Assembly: GCA_013286585.1 (NCBI GenBank)
Contig: JABDFK010000006.1
Coordinates: 1 to 64,000 of the forward strand
DNA length: 64,000 nucleotides
Direction: 5' to 3'
DNA from: Deltaproteobacteria bacterium
GTDB lineage: Bacteria > Bdellovibrionota > Bdellovibrionia > Bdellovibrionales > Bdellovibrionaceae
Positions 48,027 through 57,228 of this stretch are shown here, one piece after another. The position numbers and the translations under genes were made by a program. Under the pieces are notes generated by a model, which was not told where the DNA came from, searched no databases, and saw only the letters and a list, made by a program, of their open reading frames with translations. Each line of letters opens with the position of its first letter. Within the stretch, counting starts at the first letter, position 1.

Positions 48027-49829
48027 TCAAACTTGCGGAAGGGTTTTTTTCGCACCTTTTCCGCCTTTAAAGGGGCCTGTCGACTGAGGTTTTTTAGAGA
48101 AATGTTTTCGCTTAGATTCCCATCCACCTTCGGCCCGGTCCTCTGAACGAGGTGCGGCCTTTTTAGTGAAACGGGTTTCAGGTTTGGCGCTGGCTGCTTT
48201 GAATGGCGCCTCACTAACAGGTCGTTTCGTATAACCCGTGCTGGCGGCTGCTCGCGGAGAATATTCTTTGCGAGGTTGTTCGGAGGAAAACTCTGAACGT
48301 TCACGGCGTGGTTCAAAACTGCTCTCGCGTTTTTTATATCCGCCTTCTTCCCGAGGGCGGAAGCTGGAGGTGCGCTCGCGACGGGGTTCAAAGCTGCTTT
48401 CGCGTTTTTTGTATCCGCCTTCTTCCCTGGGACGGAAGCTAGAGGTGCTCTCGCGGCGAGGTTCAAATCCGCTTTCACGTTTTTTGTAACCGCTCTGTTC
48501 GCGCTTTTGATAACCGCCTTCGCGCGGTTGGCGTGGCTGATAATCGCTTCGTTTGGAATCGCTTCGCTCATGCGGTCCAGTCGCCACATATTTACGTTCA
48601 ATGATGCGCCAGAGGCCACGATCTTCACCAGAGACCAATGAAACGGCTACGCCCAATTTGCCGGCGCGGCCAGTTCGACCCACACGATGAACGTAATCTT
48701 CAATCACTTGCGGAAGATCGTAGTTGATCACCAAGCCCACGTGGTCAATGTCCAGTCCACGGGCGGCCACATCGGTCGCTACAAGCACTCGCACTTCTTC
48801 TCGGCGGAAAGATTCCAGCGCGCGTTTGCGCTGACCTTGATTCAGGCCACCGTGAATCGGAGCCGTGTTCACTCCGTAATCTGCCAGAATGGTAGCGATG
48901 CGTTCTGTTTTAATTTGGGTCTTAACGAAGATCAGCGCAGTGCCTTCGTGTTCTTTCAGAAGATCCAGAACGGCTTGATTCTTTTTTGATGTTTCCAGCT
49001 GAATCACTTTTTGGGTGATGTTGGCGTGGGCGCGATCAGTTTCACCGACGCTCAAGTGCGCAGGGTTTTTCAAATACTTGGCCGACAGTGATTTCACGCC
49101 AGCAGATAGTGTGGCAGAGAACATCATGGTCTGACGTTCCGTTGGCAAGTATTGCAAAATTTCAAGAAGCTGAGGTTTGAAGCCGACGTCCAGCATGCGA
49201 TCGGCCTCATCGAGGACTAGGCTTTGCACAGCGGAAAGATTCACGGTCTGTTGTCCCAAGTGATCAATCAGGCGGCCAGGTGTGGCCACGATGATGCGAT
49301 GGGGTTCTTCAAGGCCACGAAATTGATTGTGATAGGAAACTCCTCCGATGAGAAGCACAGGAAGTCCTAAGTTGATTTTCTTTGTCAGCGGCTTAATCAC
49401 TTCTTCAATTTGCAAAGCCAACTCTCTGGTTGGAGCCAAGATCAAAGCTTTCGAATCCGGTTTTTGCAAAAGCTGATTGAGCATCGGAATCACGAAGGCC
49501 AAAGTTTTTCCAGTTCCGGTTTGCGCACAACCCAAGATGTCTCTTCCCATCATCGCCAGTGGGATGGCTTGAGCTTGGATGGGTGTGGGAGTATCAAAAG
49601 TTTCGCTCTTCAAAGCACCCAGAAGTAGGGATTCCATAGGAAGTTTTGAAAAGCCAGTCTCTGCCGCGACGGATTCTTGCGCCAGCAACATCAGATGATC
49701 GATTTGCCCTTGAGTGGGCGGGCGGTAAGGCTGATGTCCGCGAAAAGGACCACGGCCTCTCGGGCGAAAGTTGTCGCCTCGGCGTTGGTTGTTGGAACCG
49801 GATCTGTTGGAATTGTAACCTTCGCGCAT
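48027..49829 (-). CDS. DEAD-box RNA helicase (RhlE-like) with basic repeat tail
   Basis: A 600-residue helicase. A short Arg/Gly-rich N-terminus is followed by the Q motif (FDTPTPIQAQAIP), Walker A (AQTGTGKT), PTRELA, TPGRL, DEAD, SAT, and in the second domain VATDVAARGLDIDHV and HRVGRTGRAG. From ~425 the tail is an Arg/Ser/Glu-rich region built partly of 25-residue repeats (GGYKKRESSFEPRRERTSSF). The tail should bind RNA, as in other RhlE/CsdA-type proteins acting in ribosome assembly or RNA decay. AGGA before the ATG. Confidence 0.93.
   Translation of the reverse strand: MREGYNSNRSGSNNQRRGDNFRPRGRGPFRGHQPYRPPTQGQIDHLMLLAQESVAAETGFSKLPMESLLLGALKSETFDTPTPIQAQAIPLAMMGRDILGCAQTGTGKTLAFVIPMLNQLLQKPDSKALILAPTRELALQIEEVIKPLTKKINLGLPVLLIGGVSYHNQFRGLEEPHRIIVATPGRLIDHLGQQTVNLSAVQSLVLDEADRMLDVGFKPQLLEILQYLPTERQTMMFSATLSAGVKSLSAKYLKNPAHLSVGETDRAHANITQKVIQLETSKKNQAVLDLLKEHEGTALIFVKTQIKTERIATILADYGVNTAPIHGGLNQGQRKRALESFRREEVRVLVATDVAARGLDIDHVGLVINYDLPQVIEDYVHRVGRTGRAGKLGVAVSLVSGEDRGLWRIIERKYVATGPHERSDSKRSDYQPRQPREGGYQKREQSGYKKRESGFEPRRESTSSFRPREEGGYKKRESSFEPRRERTSSFRPREEGGYKKRESSFEPRRERSEFSSEQPRKEYSPRAAASTGYTKRPVSEAPFKAASAKPETRFTKKAAPRSEDRAEGGWESKRKHFSKKPQSTGPFKGGKGAKKTLPQV
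48304..48480 (-). repeat. 75-bp tandem repeat in the helicase tail
   Basis: Repeats begin at 48304, 48379 and 48454, a 75-bp period (25 codons), two full copies and a partial third, with a few substitutions. Copy number could vary by slippage without breaking the frame. Confidence 0.8.
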
Positions 49830-49990
49830 TTGTACGTCCTATTGTGGTGCTATTGTGGAAGAGAGGCAGAATCTAGTCCCAGTTGCCGAGCTTTCCCATC
49901 GAATTCAGTTTTCAGGTAAAGATTTCATGAAGGATTCTGCGGCCAACCCAAAGAACCGCCCCAGAACCACCACAGATCAACGGTGGCATA

Positions 49991-50452
49991 TTAGAAGAAT
50001 GAAAGTTGGGCGGCATAGATACCTACCCACCAGGAAAACAAATTGGCCAAAATCGACAAAGTCCAGGCCCTAGCCTGCGGAACCTTCCAAACCCCAATCA
50101 ACAATAGGGCTTCAACCACAGGAGCGAATACTTCGCCCACAGCCAAACCCTGGCCGTAGTTTCCGTGAACCAACGACATTAGGAAAGGAATTCCAAAACA
50201 AACGATCGGATGAGTGGCCAAATTGCACAGCACCACAGCGCTTAAAAACCTCCGAGTTCCACTTCGTACTGCCATCCAATAAAATGGGGACTCCAGTAAG
50301 CAAGTCAGGAAAAAATATTTCAGATATATCAGCAGGCTCACTTCTGGAACTTCCGACAGCTGTCCTAGCACTTCACGGCACTCAGCACTGGACAGACTCT
50401 GCGAAATCAAATCGATAGCCAATCCTGGCGGAGTGTAACAGAAGATGTTCAT
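49991..50452 (-). CDS. Integral membrane protein, unknown function
   Basis: A 153-residue hydrophobic protein with about four helices (~40-55, ~70-95, ~105-125, ~130-150). The sequence ATHPIVCFGIPFLMSL and an acidic VGEVFAPVVEALLL helix are notable. No family recognised. Its ATG overlaps the stop of the larger membrane protein upstream (ATGA), so they are coupled and may form a complex. Confidence 0.68.
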   Translation of the reverse strand: MNIFCYTPPGLAIDLISQSLSSAECREVLGQLSEVPEVSLLIYLKYFFLTCLLESPFYWMAVRSGTRRFLSAVVLCNLATHPIVCFGIPFLMSLVHGNYGQGLAVGEVFAPVVEALLLIGVWKVPQARAWTLSILANLFSWWVGIYAAQLSFF

Positions 50453-51564
50453 GCAGCGAAACTCCGATCCGGCTGGCTGTTAATCTTGTCAAATTGGAGG
50501 AATCCAAGTCCAGCAATTTCCATATATCCGTGAAAAGCGGCCACGCTGAAATACAGTGATCTGGCTTGCGGAAGCTTCAGCAGAATCCAAGCTAAGATTC
50601 CAGCGACCAGCACCAACGGGATCCAGCGCAGAGTTTTGCGGCCGAAATCGGCAGTCAAATATTTTAGGCTCAGGCCAAAGCTCACGGGAAATTCGCGGGG
50701 AAGCTCTTGCTCTGGAATGGCTTTTAACCAAATGAAATAGTGCAGTGATTGGCCAAATGCATAGATGCTCACCAGATGAAACCAAAGTGTCGGGTCTGTG
50801 CTATTCGGCGCAATCATGCGTCCGAGGTCGCTGAAGTCCAGTTGTGCCCAAACATGAAAGCCTTGCGGAGAATAGAAATGATAAAGAAAATCAAAAGAGC
50901 CCGCCAAAATCAACGCGTGAATGCTAGCAAAGACCGCCAGCGAAAACATCACGACCTTGCGCTCAGTCAATGTCTTGCAGGACTTGAACCAATAAATAAA
51001 GGCGATCCAGTTATGAAGAATAATCAGTACGCCCGCCGTAACCCACGGCGATGTCCAAGAGAAAAAAATGACTGGTGCCAACAGTACAACTCCTAGGACG
51101 GACCTGGAAAATTTCTGTCGGGCCAAATAGAATAACGCGAAGATCGTTAGCACCGCCGCGCCCATTTCGGGCCAGTTGCTGGGTAGACTTGCGGACCACC
51201 CGAGCGTGATTTGAAATTGATCGCTGAGGACGCGTAGAATTGTAACTAGACCCCATAATGCGAAGAGAGCTTTTGTCACTGAGGGAAATCGAGCAGTATT
51301 TTTTGAAAGCGCATGGGGAATGTAGCGGATGCTAGCGAAAATATGTGGAACACCCCAAATCATCGGTCCGATAACCAGGACCCACAACGGAAAAAACAGG
51401 GAAAGAAAAAGGTAAATCGATGCGGCCGCTAAAAATAGCACTTGCAACCGCATCGCTCTGTTCATGAACAACGAGCGAAGCCAAGGCACAGGAAGGGACC
51501 AGCGCAGAACGCGGGTCCTTATCTGATCCATCTCGCTGATAAAAACAGTCAGGGCTTGCTCCAT
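50449..51564 (-). CDS. Polytopic membrane protein, possibly Brp/Blh-like
   Basis: From ATG 51564 the product has 371 residues with about ten hydrophobic helices. Conserved-looking histidines fall in helices: VPHIFASIRYIPH, ILHNWIAF, SLHYFIWLKAIPEQEL and AAFHGYMEIAGLGF. This His-rich helical layout is vaguely like carotene-cleaving Brp/Blh dioxygenases, but I cannot confirm it. The last 25 bases (50456-50480) match a REP, so the C-terminus NSQPDRSFAA appears REP-derived. It starts just after the secreted protein gene at 51571 and overlaps the next by 4 bases. Confidence 0.65.
   Translation of the reverse strand: MEQALTVFISEMDQIRTRVLRWSLPVPWLRSLFMNRAMRLQVLFLAAASIYLFLSLFFPLWVLVIGPMIWGVPHIFASIRYIPHALSKNTARFPSVTKALFALWGLVTILRVLSDQFQITLGWSASLPSNWPEMGAAVLTIFALFYLARQKFSRSVLGVVLLAPVIFFSWTSPWVTAGVLIILHNWIAFIYWFKSCKTLTERKVVMFSLAVFASIHALILAGSFDFLYHFYSPQGFHVWAQLDFSDLGRMIAPNSTDPTLWFHLVSIYAFGQSLHYFIWLKAIPEQELPREFPVSFGLSLKYLTADFGRKTLRWIPLVLVAGILAWILLKLPQARSLYFSVAAFHGYMEIAGLGFLQFDKINSQPDRSFAA
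50456..50480 (+). repeat. REP-like sequence forming the 3' end of a membrane protein gene
   Basis: GCGAAACTCCGAT then CCGGCTGGCTG matches the REP unit with few changes. It ends the coding sequence at 50449 and encodes its last residues. Confidence 0.6.
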
Positions 51565-51570
51565 GATCAA

Positions 51571-51927
51571 TTAACCCATTCGGATCAAAGGGTGGAAAAC
51601 AGGAACGGGTTGGCCGTTGCTTGATTTTTCAACAGTGCAAGAATAAGCGGGAATGACTCGTTCACGATAGTTGCTGGATTCAGTGCAAACAACTTGCTGC
51701 AAACCATCTGCCGAGCGCTGAACTTTATAGTTTTGCACAAATCCAGTGTAACCAGAACTATATCCGGGAATCACAGGCGTATTGATGGAATTGTACATAG
51801 CTTCTGCTGTAGAGCCACCGTAAGTGGTGGTTTGGCTGGTGACATGTGGAAGTGGAATGTCAGCAGAGGCGAATTGGGAAAAGCTAACGACACTGATAAG
51901 ACTTGCTACTACGATCATTGATTTCAT
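51571..51927 (-). CDS. Small secreted protein, unknown function
   Basis: From ATG 51927 (AAGGAG upstream) the product has 118 residues with a signal peptide (~1-22, FASADI). The mature part has a Tyr/Ser/Gly-rich middle (TPVIPGYSSGYTGFVQNYKVQ) and two cysteines (VVCTESS, YSCTVEK) that probably pair. No family recognised. It is the first gene of a leftward set with the two membrane proteins. Confidence 0.68.
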   Translation of the reverse strand: MKSMIVVASLISVVSFSQFASADIPLPHVTSQTTTYGGSTAEAMYNSINTPVIPGYSSGYTGFVQNYKVQRSADGLQQVVCTESSNYRERVIPAYSCTVEKSSNGQPVPVFHPLIRMG

Positions 51928-52163
51928 GGGAACTCCTTGGTTTGTTGTTTTTGTTAACTCGTTCATTGTGACAGCGGCTCCTAAAGCAAGGATGGTGCCA
52001 GTCCGAAAGTCGGCCCAGTTGAGATTAAGTCGCATCCGGGCAGCAAACTTTGGTGGTGAAGAAAAATATACACCTCAGTTTGGAACCTTCGGGTGCCGAA
52101 CTGGAACTCTGTTGCATTGAAAATTCAGTGACGGCCGCAGTTGATGAGGGCACTATAAGAGGG

Positions 52164-53378
52164 ATGAAATACCAGTTCAGTCGTTATCAAATATTTGTCG
52201 TTGGGATTTTGGTTTTCTTACAATTCACTATTATCCTTGATTTCATGATTCTGTCGCCATTGGGCGCGGTCTTGATGAAAACTCTGAGTGTAACACCTTC
52301 TCAGTTCAGCCTGGTGGTTTCGGCCTATGCATTCAGTGCAGGTGCTTCCGGACTGCTGGCCGCAGGTTTTGCCGATAAGTTTGATCGAAAAAAACTACTG
52401 ATGTTTTTCTACACGGGTTTTATCATAGGAACACTGCTCTGTGGGCTAGCGCCGACTTATGAGTTTTTGTTGGCCGCACGCATGTTCACAGGAATATTTG
52501 GCGGCGTCATAGGCTCCATCGTTTTTGCCATCACCACGGATTTATTTCCGTTGGAAGCTCGTGGCCGAGTCATGGGCTTTGTGCAAACATCTTTTGCCGC
52601 TAGTCAGATCTTGGGAATCCCAGCAGGTCTATATCTAGCGAACAATTGGGGATGGCATTCGCCGTTCATCTTGATCGTCATCGTCAGTCTGCTTGCCGGA
52701 GTTGTGATTTTGTGGAAGTTGAAACCCATCGATGGCCATCTGAAGTTACGAACGGACCGGCATGCATTTCACCATTTGATCGATGTGATTACCAAGAAGC
52801 GATACCTGCAGGCCTTCGCGACAGTGGCGCTATTGAGTACAGGTGGGTTTATGCTGATGCCTTTTGGCAGCGCCTTTAGCGTGCACAACTTAGGGATCGA
52901 TATCAACGATTTGCCGACACTCTATATGATCACGGGTTTATTTTCGATCATCACGGGTCCTATCGTGGGTCGGGCCGCGGACCATTTTGGCAAATATCGG
53001 GTCTTTGTCTTTGGCACTGCGATCAGTATTACCATGGTGCTTATCTACACAAACTTAGGAGTGACGCCGTTTCTTTGGGCAGTGGTGGTGAATGCGGTCA
53101 TGTTTGTTGGAATCTCGTCGCGCATGATTCCGTCGCAGGCGCTGATGTCCGCCATTCCTTCACCCGTGAACCGTGGGGCCTTTATGTCGGTGAGTTCTTC
53201 CGTGCAACAAATTTCGGGCGGCGTGGCCTCTGTGATTGCAGGGCTATTGGTGGAAGAGGGTGTTGGTGGTCATCTTGAACACTTTCCAAGTCTCGGTTAT
53301 GTGGTGGTCGGAGCATCGCTAGTGACGGTGACGATGATGTATCAGATTCATCGATTGGTGCACGAGAAATTGGACTGA
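52164..53378 (+). CDS. Major facilitator superfamily transporter
   Basis: From ATG 52164 (AGAGGG just upstream) the product has 404 residues with 12 predicted helices. MFS signatures are the loop 2-3 motif GFADKFDRKKLLMFF (variant of GxLaDrxGrkp) and MFTGIFGGVIGSIVFAITTDLFPLEARGRVMGFV after helix 4. It is most like sugar-efflux/arabinose-efflux (DHA1-type) exporters; substrate unknown. A longer frame from 52050 has no RBS and non-membrane residues, so I reject it. Confidence 0.88.
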   Translation: MKYQFSRYQIFVVGILVFLQFTIILDFMILSPLGAVLMKTLSVTPSQFSLVVSAYAFSAGASGLLAAGFADKFDRKKLLMFFYTGFIIGTLLCGLAPTYEFLLAARMFTGIFGGVIGSIVFAITTDLFPLEARGRVMGFVQTSFAASQILGIPAGLYLANNWGWHSPFILIVIVSLLAGVVILWKLKPIDGHLKLRTDRHAFHHLIDVITKKRYLQAFATVALLSTGGFMLMPFGSAFSVHNLGIDINDLPTLYMITGLFSIITGPIVGRAADHFGKYRVFVFGTAISITMVLIYTNLGVTPFLWAVVVNAVMFVGISSRMIPSQALMSAIPSPVNRGAFMSVSSSVQQISGGVASVIAGLLVEEGVGGHLEHFPSLGYVVVGASLVTVTMMYQIHRLVHEKLD

Positions 53379-53401
53379 GTCCAGCCAACAGGGCGTGCCT
53401 A

Positions 53402-54358
53402 TCAGAAGAAGTGAATGGGCTTTTCAATTTCTAGCAAAAGCTTTGGAAGTTTGTTCTTTGCCCATGCCAGGGCTTTTTCGTCAAAGGCATGTTCCCTGAT
53501 CGATGTCTTGATCCAATGATAAATCACGATTTTTCGATACACTTGAAAAATGGAGATTCGATCAATCCACACTTGCTGCAGTGAATTTTCCTTGGCGTAA
53601 CCAACCAAAAAATCGCTCAACAATTGTTTTTCCGTCACCGGAAGTTTTTTTTCCTGGATGGCATATTGGAAAGACATCAGCGGCGCCGTGAGATCGTGGC
53701 TGAACCACTGATAGCAAGAATCATCAAAATCAAAAGCTGTGATGGATTCGCCATCAAGAAAAAAATTTCCCATATGTAAATCGCAATGAACAAGGCCGTA
53801 AGAATCCCTGGTTTTCGGTAAACTTCCTAGCCACTCTAAAACTTCATTCATTCTTTGGAATGCAATTGGATCGCTGATTTCATGTGCCCGTAAGGCCATG
53901 GACAGAGTCTCGTCGTCTCGCCATTCTTGCCGACGTAAAGCATTTTTCGGAGGAGAATAATCTTTAGTGAGTCGATGCATTTTTCCCAGATAGCGACCGT
54001 ATATCTCGAGATTTTGCCGGGTGATTTCCTCATCCTTCATTGGGCGGCCTGGGGCTTTCGAAATTACGGTCGCATAGTACTTTTGCTGGCCCTCCAGCGG
54101 AAGGACAAACTCACCGTTGTTGGTCGAAATCGGTGTCGCAATTTTCATTCCTTGTTCGCTGAGATAGCTCATCCAATGCATTTCTGCGTGAATTTCATCC
54201 AGTTGGCGATGATGTGGCTCTGTCAGCCTAAGAACAACTTCCTGCTCATGCATTTGTACAAAATAAACAAAATTTGCCACTCGTCGGTGAAAACGAAATT
54301 CACCTTTGAGCGGCCAATGCTCTTTCAATTGCGCTGTCTGGAGTTCATTGAGTTGCAT
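53402..54358 (-). CDS. Aminoglycoside-phosphotransferase-like kinase (SrkA/RdoA-like)
   Basis: A 318-residue protein kinase-like fold: EVVLRLTEP carries the ATP-binding strand, a helix Glu follows (EIHAEMHWMSYLSEQG), the catalytic loop is GLVHCDLHMGNFFLDG (HxDxxxxN) and the metal motif is ITAFDFDDSCYQWFSHDL. This composition fits the APH family and the stress kinase SrkA/RdoA group. The target could be a small molecule or protein Ser/Thr; not determinable here. Transcribed leftward after the ParB-like gene (12-base gap). Confidence 0.85.
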   Translation of the reverse strand: MQLNELQTAQLKEHWPLKGEFRFHRRVANFVYFVQMHEQEVVLRLTEPHHRQLDEIHAEMHWMSYLSEQGMKIATPISTNNGEFVLPLEGQQKYYATVISKAPGRPMKDEEITRQNLEIYGRYLGKMHRLTKDYSPPKNALRRQEWRDDETLSMALRAHEISDPIAFQRMNEVLEWLGSLPKTRDSYGLVHCDLHMGNFFLDGESITAFDFDDSCYQWFSHDLTAPLMSFQYAIQEKKLPVTEKQLLSDFLVGYAKENSLQQVWIDRISIFQVYRKIVIYHWIKTSIREHAFDEKALAWAKNKLPKLLLEIEKPIHFF

Positions 54359-54370
54359 AGCAACCTTGAC

Positions 54371-54973
54371 TCATTTCTTCCTGTAGCCAGGAAGATGGGC
54401 CGCGTCCTTGGATTTTGACAACGACATGGCTTTTTTTAGAGCGTCTTTGAAATCACTTTTGCTGTGCAAGGCCATGCCCAGGTTCTGTCGATAAAAAGCG
54501 GCCCATTGAAATTCGAAAAAAGGAATATCTACTTTTTTGAAACCATGGGCGTCCAGCACGGCCCAAGCTAAGCTGCGGAAAGGATCATCGGCCAGGCAGC
54601 GAATGTCGGTCGGCAGATCCTGCGGTCGGTGGGGACCCATGCCAAACTGATCATGCAAATAGGTCCAACCCTTTTGAATCATATGATTCCAGAACTGCTG
54701 CTCATTGAGGTGCTTTAGATTTTTAATGATCTCGATTTTGAAATCGGTTTTTCCTAGTTCCCAGCAGGCTCTGGCAAAATGATGATGGTCAATCATGTAG
54801 AGTTCTTCGCCTGGGCCAGCGATCACTGGAATCACGTGGTCGTCGCGAAACTCTTTCCATTCCTGTTTGGAAAAATTGGAGATCCTTCGGATCTTCGCAG
54901 CGATTTCTTTGGAGCCCAAAACAAACTGTGTGGGCCGTAAATCCAGTAGGGCGATGTTTTTAATTTGAGACAT
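54371..54973 (-). CDS. ParB-like protein (ParBc_2 type)
   Basis: A 200-residue protein starting with NIALLDLRPTQFVLGSKEIAAKI, followed by VIPVIAGPGEELYMIDHHHFARACWELG. This is the ParB/sulfiredoxin nuclease-like core of the 'putative ParB-like nuclease' family, where the YMIDHHHFARA motif is the signature. It has no DNA-binding HTH, so it is not a partition protein. Biochemical role unknown. It sits upstream of the kinase gene on the same strand. Confidence 0.8.
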   Translation of the reverse strand: MSQIKNIALLDLRPTQFVLGSKEIAAKIRRISNFSKQEWKEFRDDHVIPVIAGPGEELYMIDHHHFARACWELGKTDFKIEIIKNLKHLNEQQFWNHMIQKGWTYLHDQFGMGPHRPQDLPTDIRCLADDPFRSLAWAVLDAHGFKKVDIPFFEFQWAAFYRQNLGMALHSKSDFKDALKKAMSLSKSKDAAHLPGYRKK

Positions 54974-55162
54974 GCTTCAGAGTGTAATGGATTTACAGCC
55001 TTTGGCGAGTCAAAAAAATACACTTGCTTAAAAACGAGACAGAACTTCTTCGATTGGTGCGCAGCGTAGACGCGGCTCAGAGTGGGAACAAAATTTCACT
55101 TATTTTTTTTCAGCCAACTTCCGATGAGCTGCTTGTCCGAAAAACCATAACAAGGAGAATCG

Positions 55163-55543
55163 ATGACCAAAGTTAAAAACTATGAATTCGGCACCCTAGT
55201 GTTCAAACCCTATTTCAAAAAGGTAGGACACGGATACGAGTGCGGAGTCGTTTGCCAGGGTAAGACTGTTTTCGTGGGAAATTTTGTGCACGAAACTGAG
55301 GCTCGCCATTGGTGGAAACAGATGCACGTTCATCTTAAAACGTTCGTGAAGCACCATGATTTTGTGCCGACGGCTTCGACGACTTGGTACTGCAAGTACC
55401 TGGGCAACTATTTGTACAAACCATATTATGCATGGTTGGACAAAACTTTCGCTAAGTACACTCGCACTTATTCGAAAGAGACCACTAAAAATTATAAACA
55501 GTACAAAACCTTCGAGAAAAATTACGCTTGGAGAGTTTCTTAA
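55163..55543 (+). CDS. Small basic, aromatic-rich protein of unknown function
   Basis: A 126-residue protein with AAGGAG before its ATG. No signal peptide or membrane helix. It is unusually rich in Lys, Tyr, His and Trp ([26 protein letters not shown]), with three cysteines. The strong RBS and the perfect terminator after it suggest good expression. The basic aromatic composition would suit a nucleic-acid-binding protein, but that is only inference. No family recognised. Confidence 0.7.
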   Translation: MTKVKNYEFGTLVFKPYFKKVGHGYECGVVCQGKTVFVGNFVHETEARHWWKQMHVHLKTFVKHHDFVPTASTTWYCKYLGNYLYKPYYAWLDKTFAKYTRTYSKETTKNYKQYKTFEKNYAWRVS

Positions 55544-55561
55544 TTTATTGATTCTTAAAAT

Positions 55562-55601
55562 AAAAAAGGGGGAGGGCGAACTCAGCCCTCCCCCTTTTTT
55601 A
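55562..55601 (+). terminator. Strong Rho-independent terminator
   Basis: A 16-bp perfect stem (55562-55577 with 55585-55600; core GGGGGAGGGC/GCCCTCCCCC) with a 7-base loop and A/T tracts on either side. Confidence 0.93.
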
Positions 55602-55637
55602 TTGCACGCGACGCTCCTGCGCGGGTATGTCTAGTGC

Positions 55638-55901
55638 ATGCGCATTCGACATATATTACTCAAAGAAAAGTATCAGGCAGAGGACGTGCTTAGGCTTTTA
55701 AAGGCCGGCGGTGACTTTGCAGAGTTGGCGAAAAAATGGAGTCAATGTCCTTCGGCGCGTGACGGCGGCGATTTGGGGGAGATTCAGGGCAAGAAATTGG
55801 ACGAAGATTTTTCCGCAGCAGCAGAGGCTCTTCCAATGGGCGGAGTTTCGGGAGTGGTGCGGACTCGCTTCGGCTATCATCTAATTCGGAGAGATTCATA
55901 G
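55638..55901 (+). CDS. Single-domain parvulin peptidyl-prolyl isomerase
   Basis: An 87-residue stand-alone rotamase: RIRHILLKEKYQAEDVLRLLKAGGDFAELAKKWSQCPS, ARDGGDLGEI and VVRTRFGYHLIRRDS are the PpiC-type parvulin core with the usual His residues. There is no signal peptide, so it acts in the cytoplasm, like E. coli PpiC. It accelerates cis-trans isomerisation of X-Pro bonds. The stop codon TAG is immediately followed by the ATG of the YchJ-like gene, so both are translated together. Confidence 0.9.
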   Translation: MRIRHILLKEKYQAEDVLRLLKAGGDFAELAKKWSQCPSARDGGDLGEIQGKKLDEDFSAAAEALPMGGVSGVVRTRFGYHLIRRDS

Positions 55902-56288
55902 ATGTGCCACTGTGGCCGATCAGAAAATTTTGCGGAATGCTGTGGCCGATATTTGGACGGCGATGACGCTGCTGCTTCAGCGGAAACACTGATGCGTTCC
56001 CGGTACTCGGCATTTGTTGTGAAAAATTATAAATACTTGCACCTCACGCAGGATCCGCAAACACGCTCTCCCGCAGATTCCTCTGCCAATGAGGAGTTTT
56101 CAAAATCAGTAGAGTTTACGGGCCTAGAGGTACTGAACGCACAAGAGGCTGGCAATAAAGCCCGGGTGGAGTTCATTGCTCACTACCGCGATTTAAAAAG
56201 CGGAGAGGCAAAGACTCATCACGAGCTGAGTCAATTCCGCAAACAGGCGGGTGTTTGGTATTATCGCCAGGGACAAATGAAGAACTAA
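55902..56288 (+). CDS. YchJ-family SEC-C motif protein
   Basis: A 128-residue protein of the UPF0225/YchJ family. The N-terminal zinc motif is MCHCGRSENFAECCGRYLDG (CxC...CC, SEC-C-like), followed by AETLMRSRYSAFVVKNYKYLHLTQDP and a C-terminal domain (VEFIAHYRDLKSGEAKTHHELSQF, WYYRQGQMKN) of NTF2-like type. The family is widely conserved and uncharacterised. It abuts the parvulin gene, an arrangement suggesting a shared role in protein quality control; this is inference. Confidence 0.88.
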   Translation: MCHCGRSENFAECCGRYLDGDDAAASAETLMRSRYSAFVVKNYKYLHLTQDPQTRSPADSSANEEFSKSVEFTGLEVLNAQEAGNKARVEFIAHYRDLKSGEAKTHHELSQFRKQAGVWYYRQGQMKN

Positions 56289-56360
56289 GTCCCTTTTTCC
56301 GGTGACAAAGGTATTTAAGGGTGGAAGCCTATTTTCGTTTTAACTTCCTAAGGGGGAAAA

Positions 56361-57164
56361 ATGAAAAGATATTTGCTTGCGGCCTTGATGTTTTTGTCAC
56401 CGAAAATGTTTGCGCTGACCCATTCTGTCGCAGCTGAAGACGGCCTGTGGTCTTCTGTGGTTGAAATTGAAGTTGATGGCAAAGATCAAGACGGAAGTTT
56501 GGCCCCGGGCTACTGTGTGGCGACCCTAGTTCGAAATAATGTTCTACTGACAGCCGCTCATTGCGTCAGTGATGCTCTGCAAATGGGTATTCGCCGAATT
56601 TCTGTGAGGACTGGACATTACGTTTATCACACTCGCCCCGACGGCAGTAAACAGCGCATTGGCTATAAGCCCGATCCATTTGTGAAAACCATGGCGAATT
56701 TTTTAGTTCGGGACCGAAACCCAGGTCCAGCGGACGATTTGGCCGTGGTCGTATTGGACCAACCCATGACTTTGCCCGCCGATTTTCCTTTGGCCCAAAT
56801 CACCAGCAGCGCTGAAGTGAGTGCCGTTCGCAGCCATATTGCGAGTTATTCTCCCTCGGTAATTACGATCAATTCTATGGCGGCCGCGGACACTACGGAT
56901 GTTCGTCGTTGGGCTCAGCTCAATAGTTTTAGTTTCACTGGCAGCGGCTACTATCAGTCAAATTCCGTAGCCCGCCTTGAGCCGGGTGACAGCGGTGGAC
57001 CTGTCTTCGTCAAAATTGGCACTCAGTGGAAGCTGTTAGCCACCGTGAAGGGGCAAGCGAAAAGCTATTTCAGTGATTGGGATGTCTATGAAAGTATTCA
57101 TGACAATCTTTGTGCTACGGTGAGTGGCCACGCCGATTTACAAAAAGCTTTTTGCTCGAATTAG
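56361..57164 (+). CDS. Secreted trypsin-like serine protease
   Basis: A 267-residue protein with a signal peptide (~1-18) and the chymotrypsin-fold triad: His67 in LLTAAHCVSD, Asp near 126 in ADDLAVVVLD, and Ser near 210 in LEPGDSGGPVFV. A cysteine pair (YCVATLV/AAHC) and another (NLCATVSG/KAFCSN) form likely disulfides. No separate pro-domain is visible. In a predatory or scavenging bacterium it would be an exported digestive protease. A clear RBS (AAGGGGG) precedes the ATG. Confidence 0.88.
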   Translation: MKRYLLAALMFLSPKMFALTHSVAAEDGLWSSVVEIEVDGKDQDGSLAPGYCVATLVRNNVLLTAAHCVSDALQMGIRRISVRTGHYVYHTRPDGSKQRIGYKPDPFVKTMANFLVRDRNPGPADDLAVVVLDQPMTLPADFPLAQITSSAEVSAVRSHIASYSPSVITINSMAAADTTDVRRWAQLNSFSFTGSGYYQSNSVARLEPGDSGGPVFVKIGTQWKLLATVKGQAKSYFSDWDVYESIHDNLCATVSGHADLQKAFCSN

Positions 57165-57228
57165 GCTGGCCGGCGTTACGCGATGCTTCGCAGGCCCTAG
57201 AGTACTTCCCGAAACAGCGAAAAATGCG
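57165..57228. other. Spacer with a possible REP trace
   Basis: GGCTGGCCGGCGTTACGC (about 57164-57181) looks like a decayed REP but is too short to be sure. No gene. Confidence 0.3.

Noticed and set aside
48020-48628. Long leftward open frame (202 codons) within the helicase tail
   Set aside because: It overlaps the helicase C-terminus on the same strand in another frame; the repeats and basic codons leave shifted frames open. No RBS or domain.
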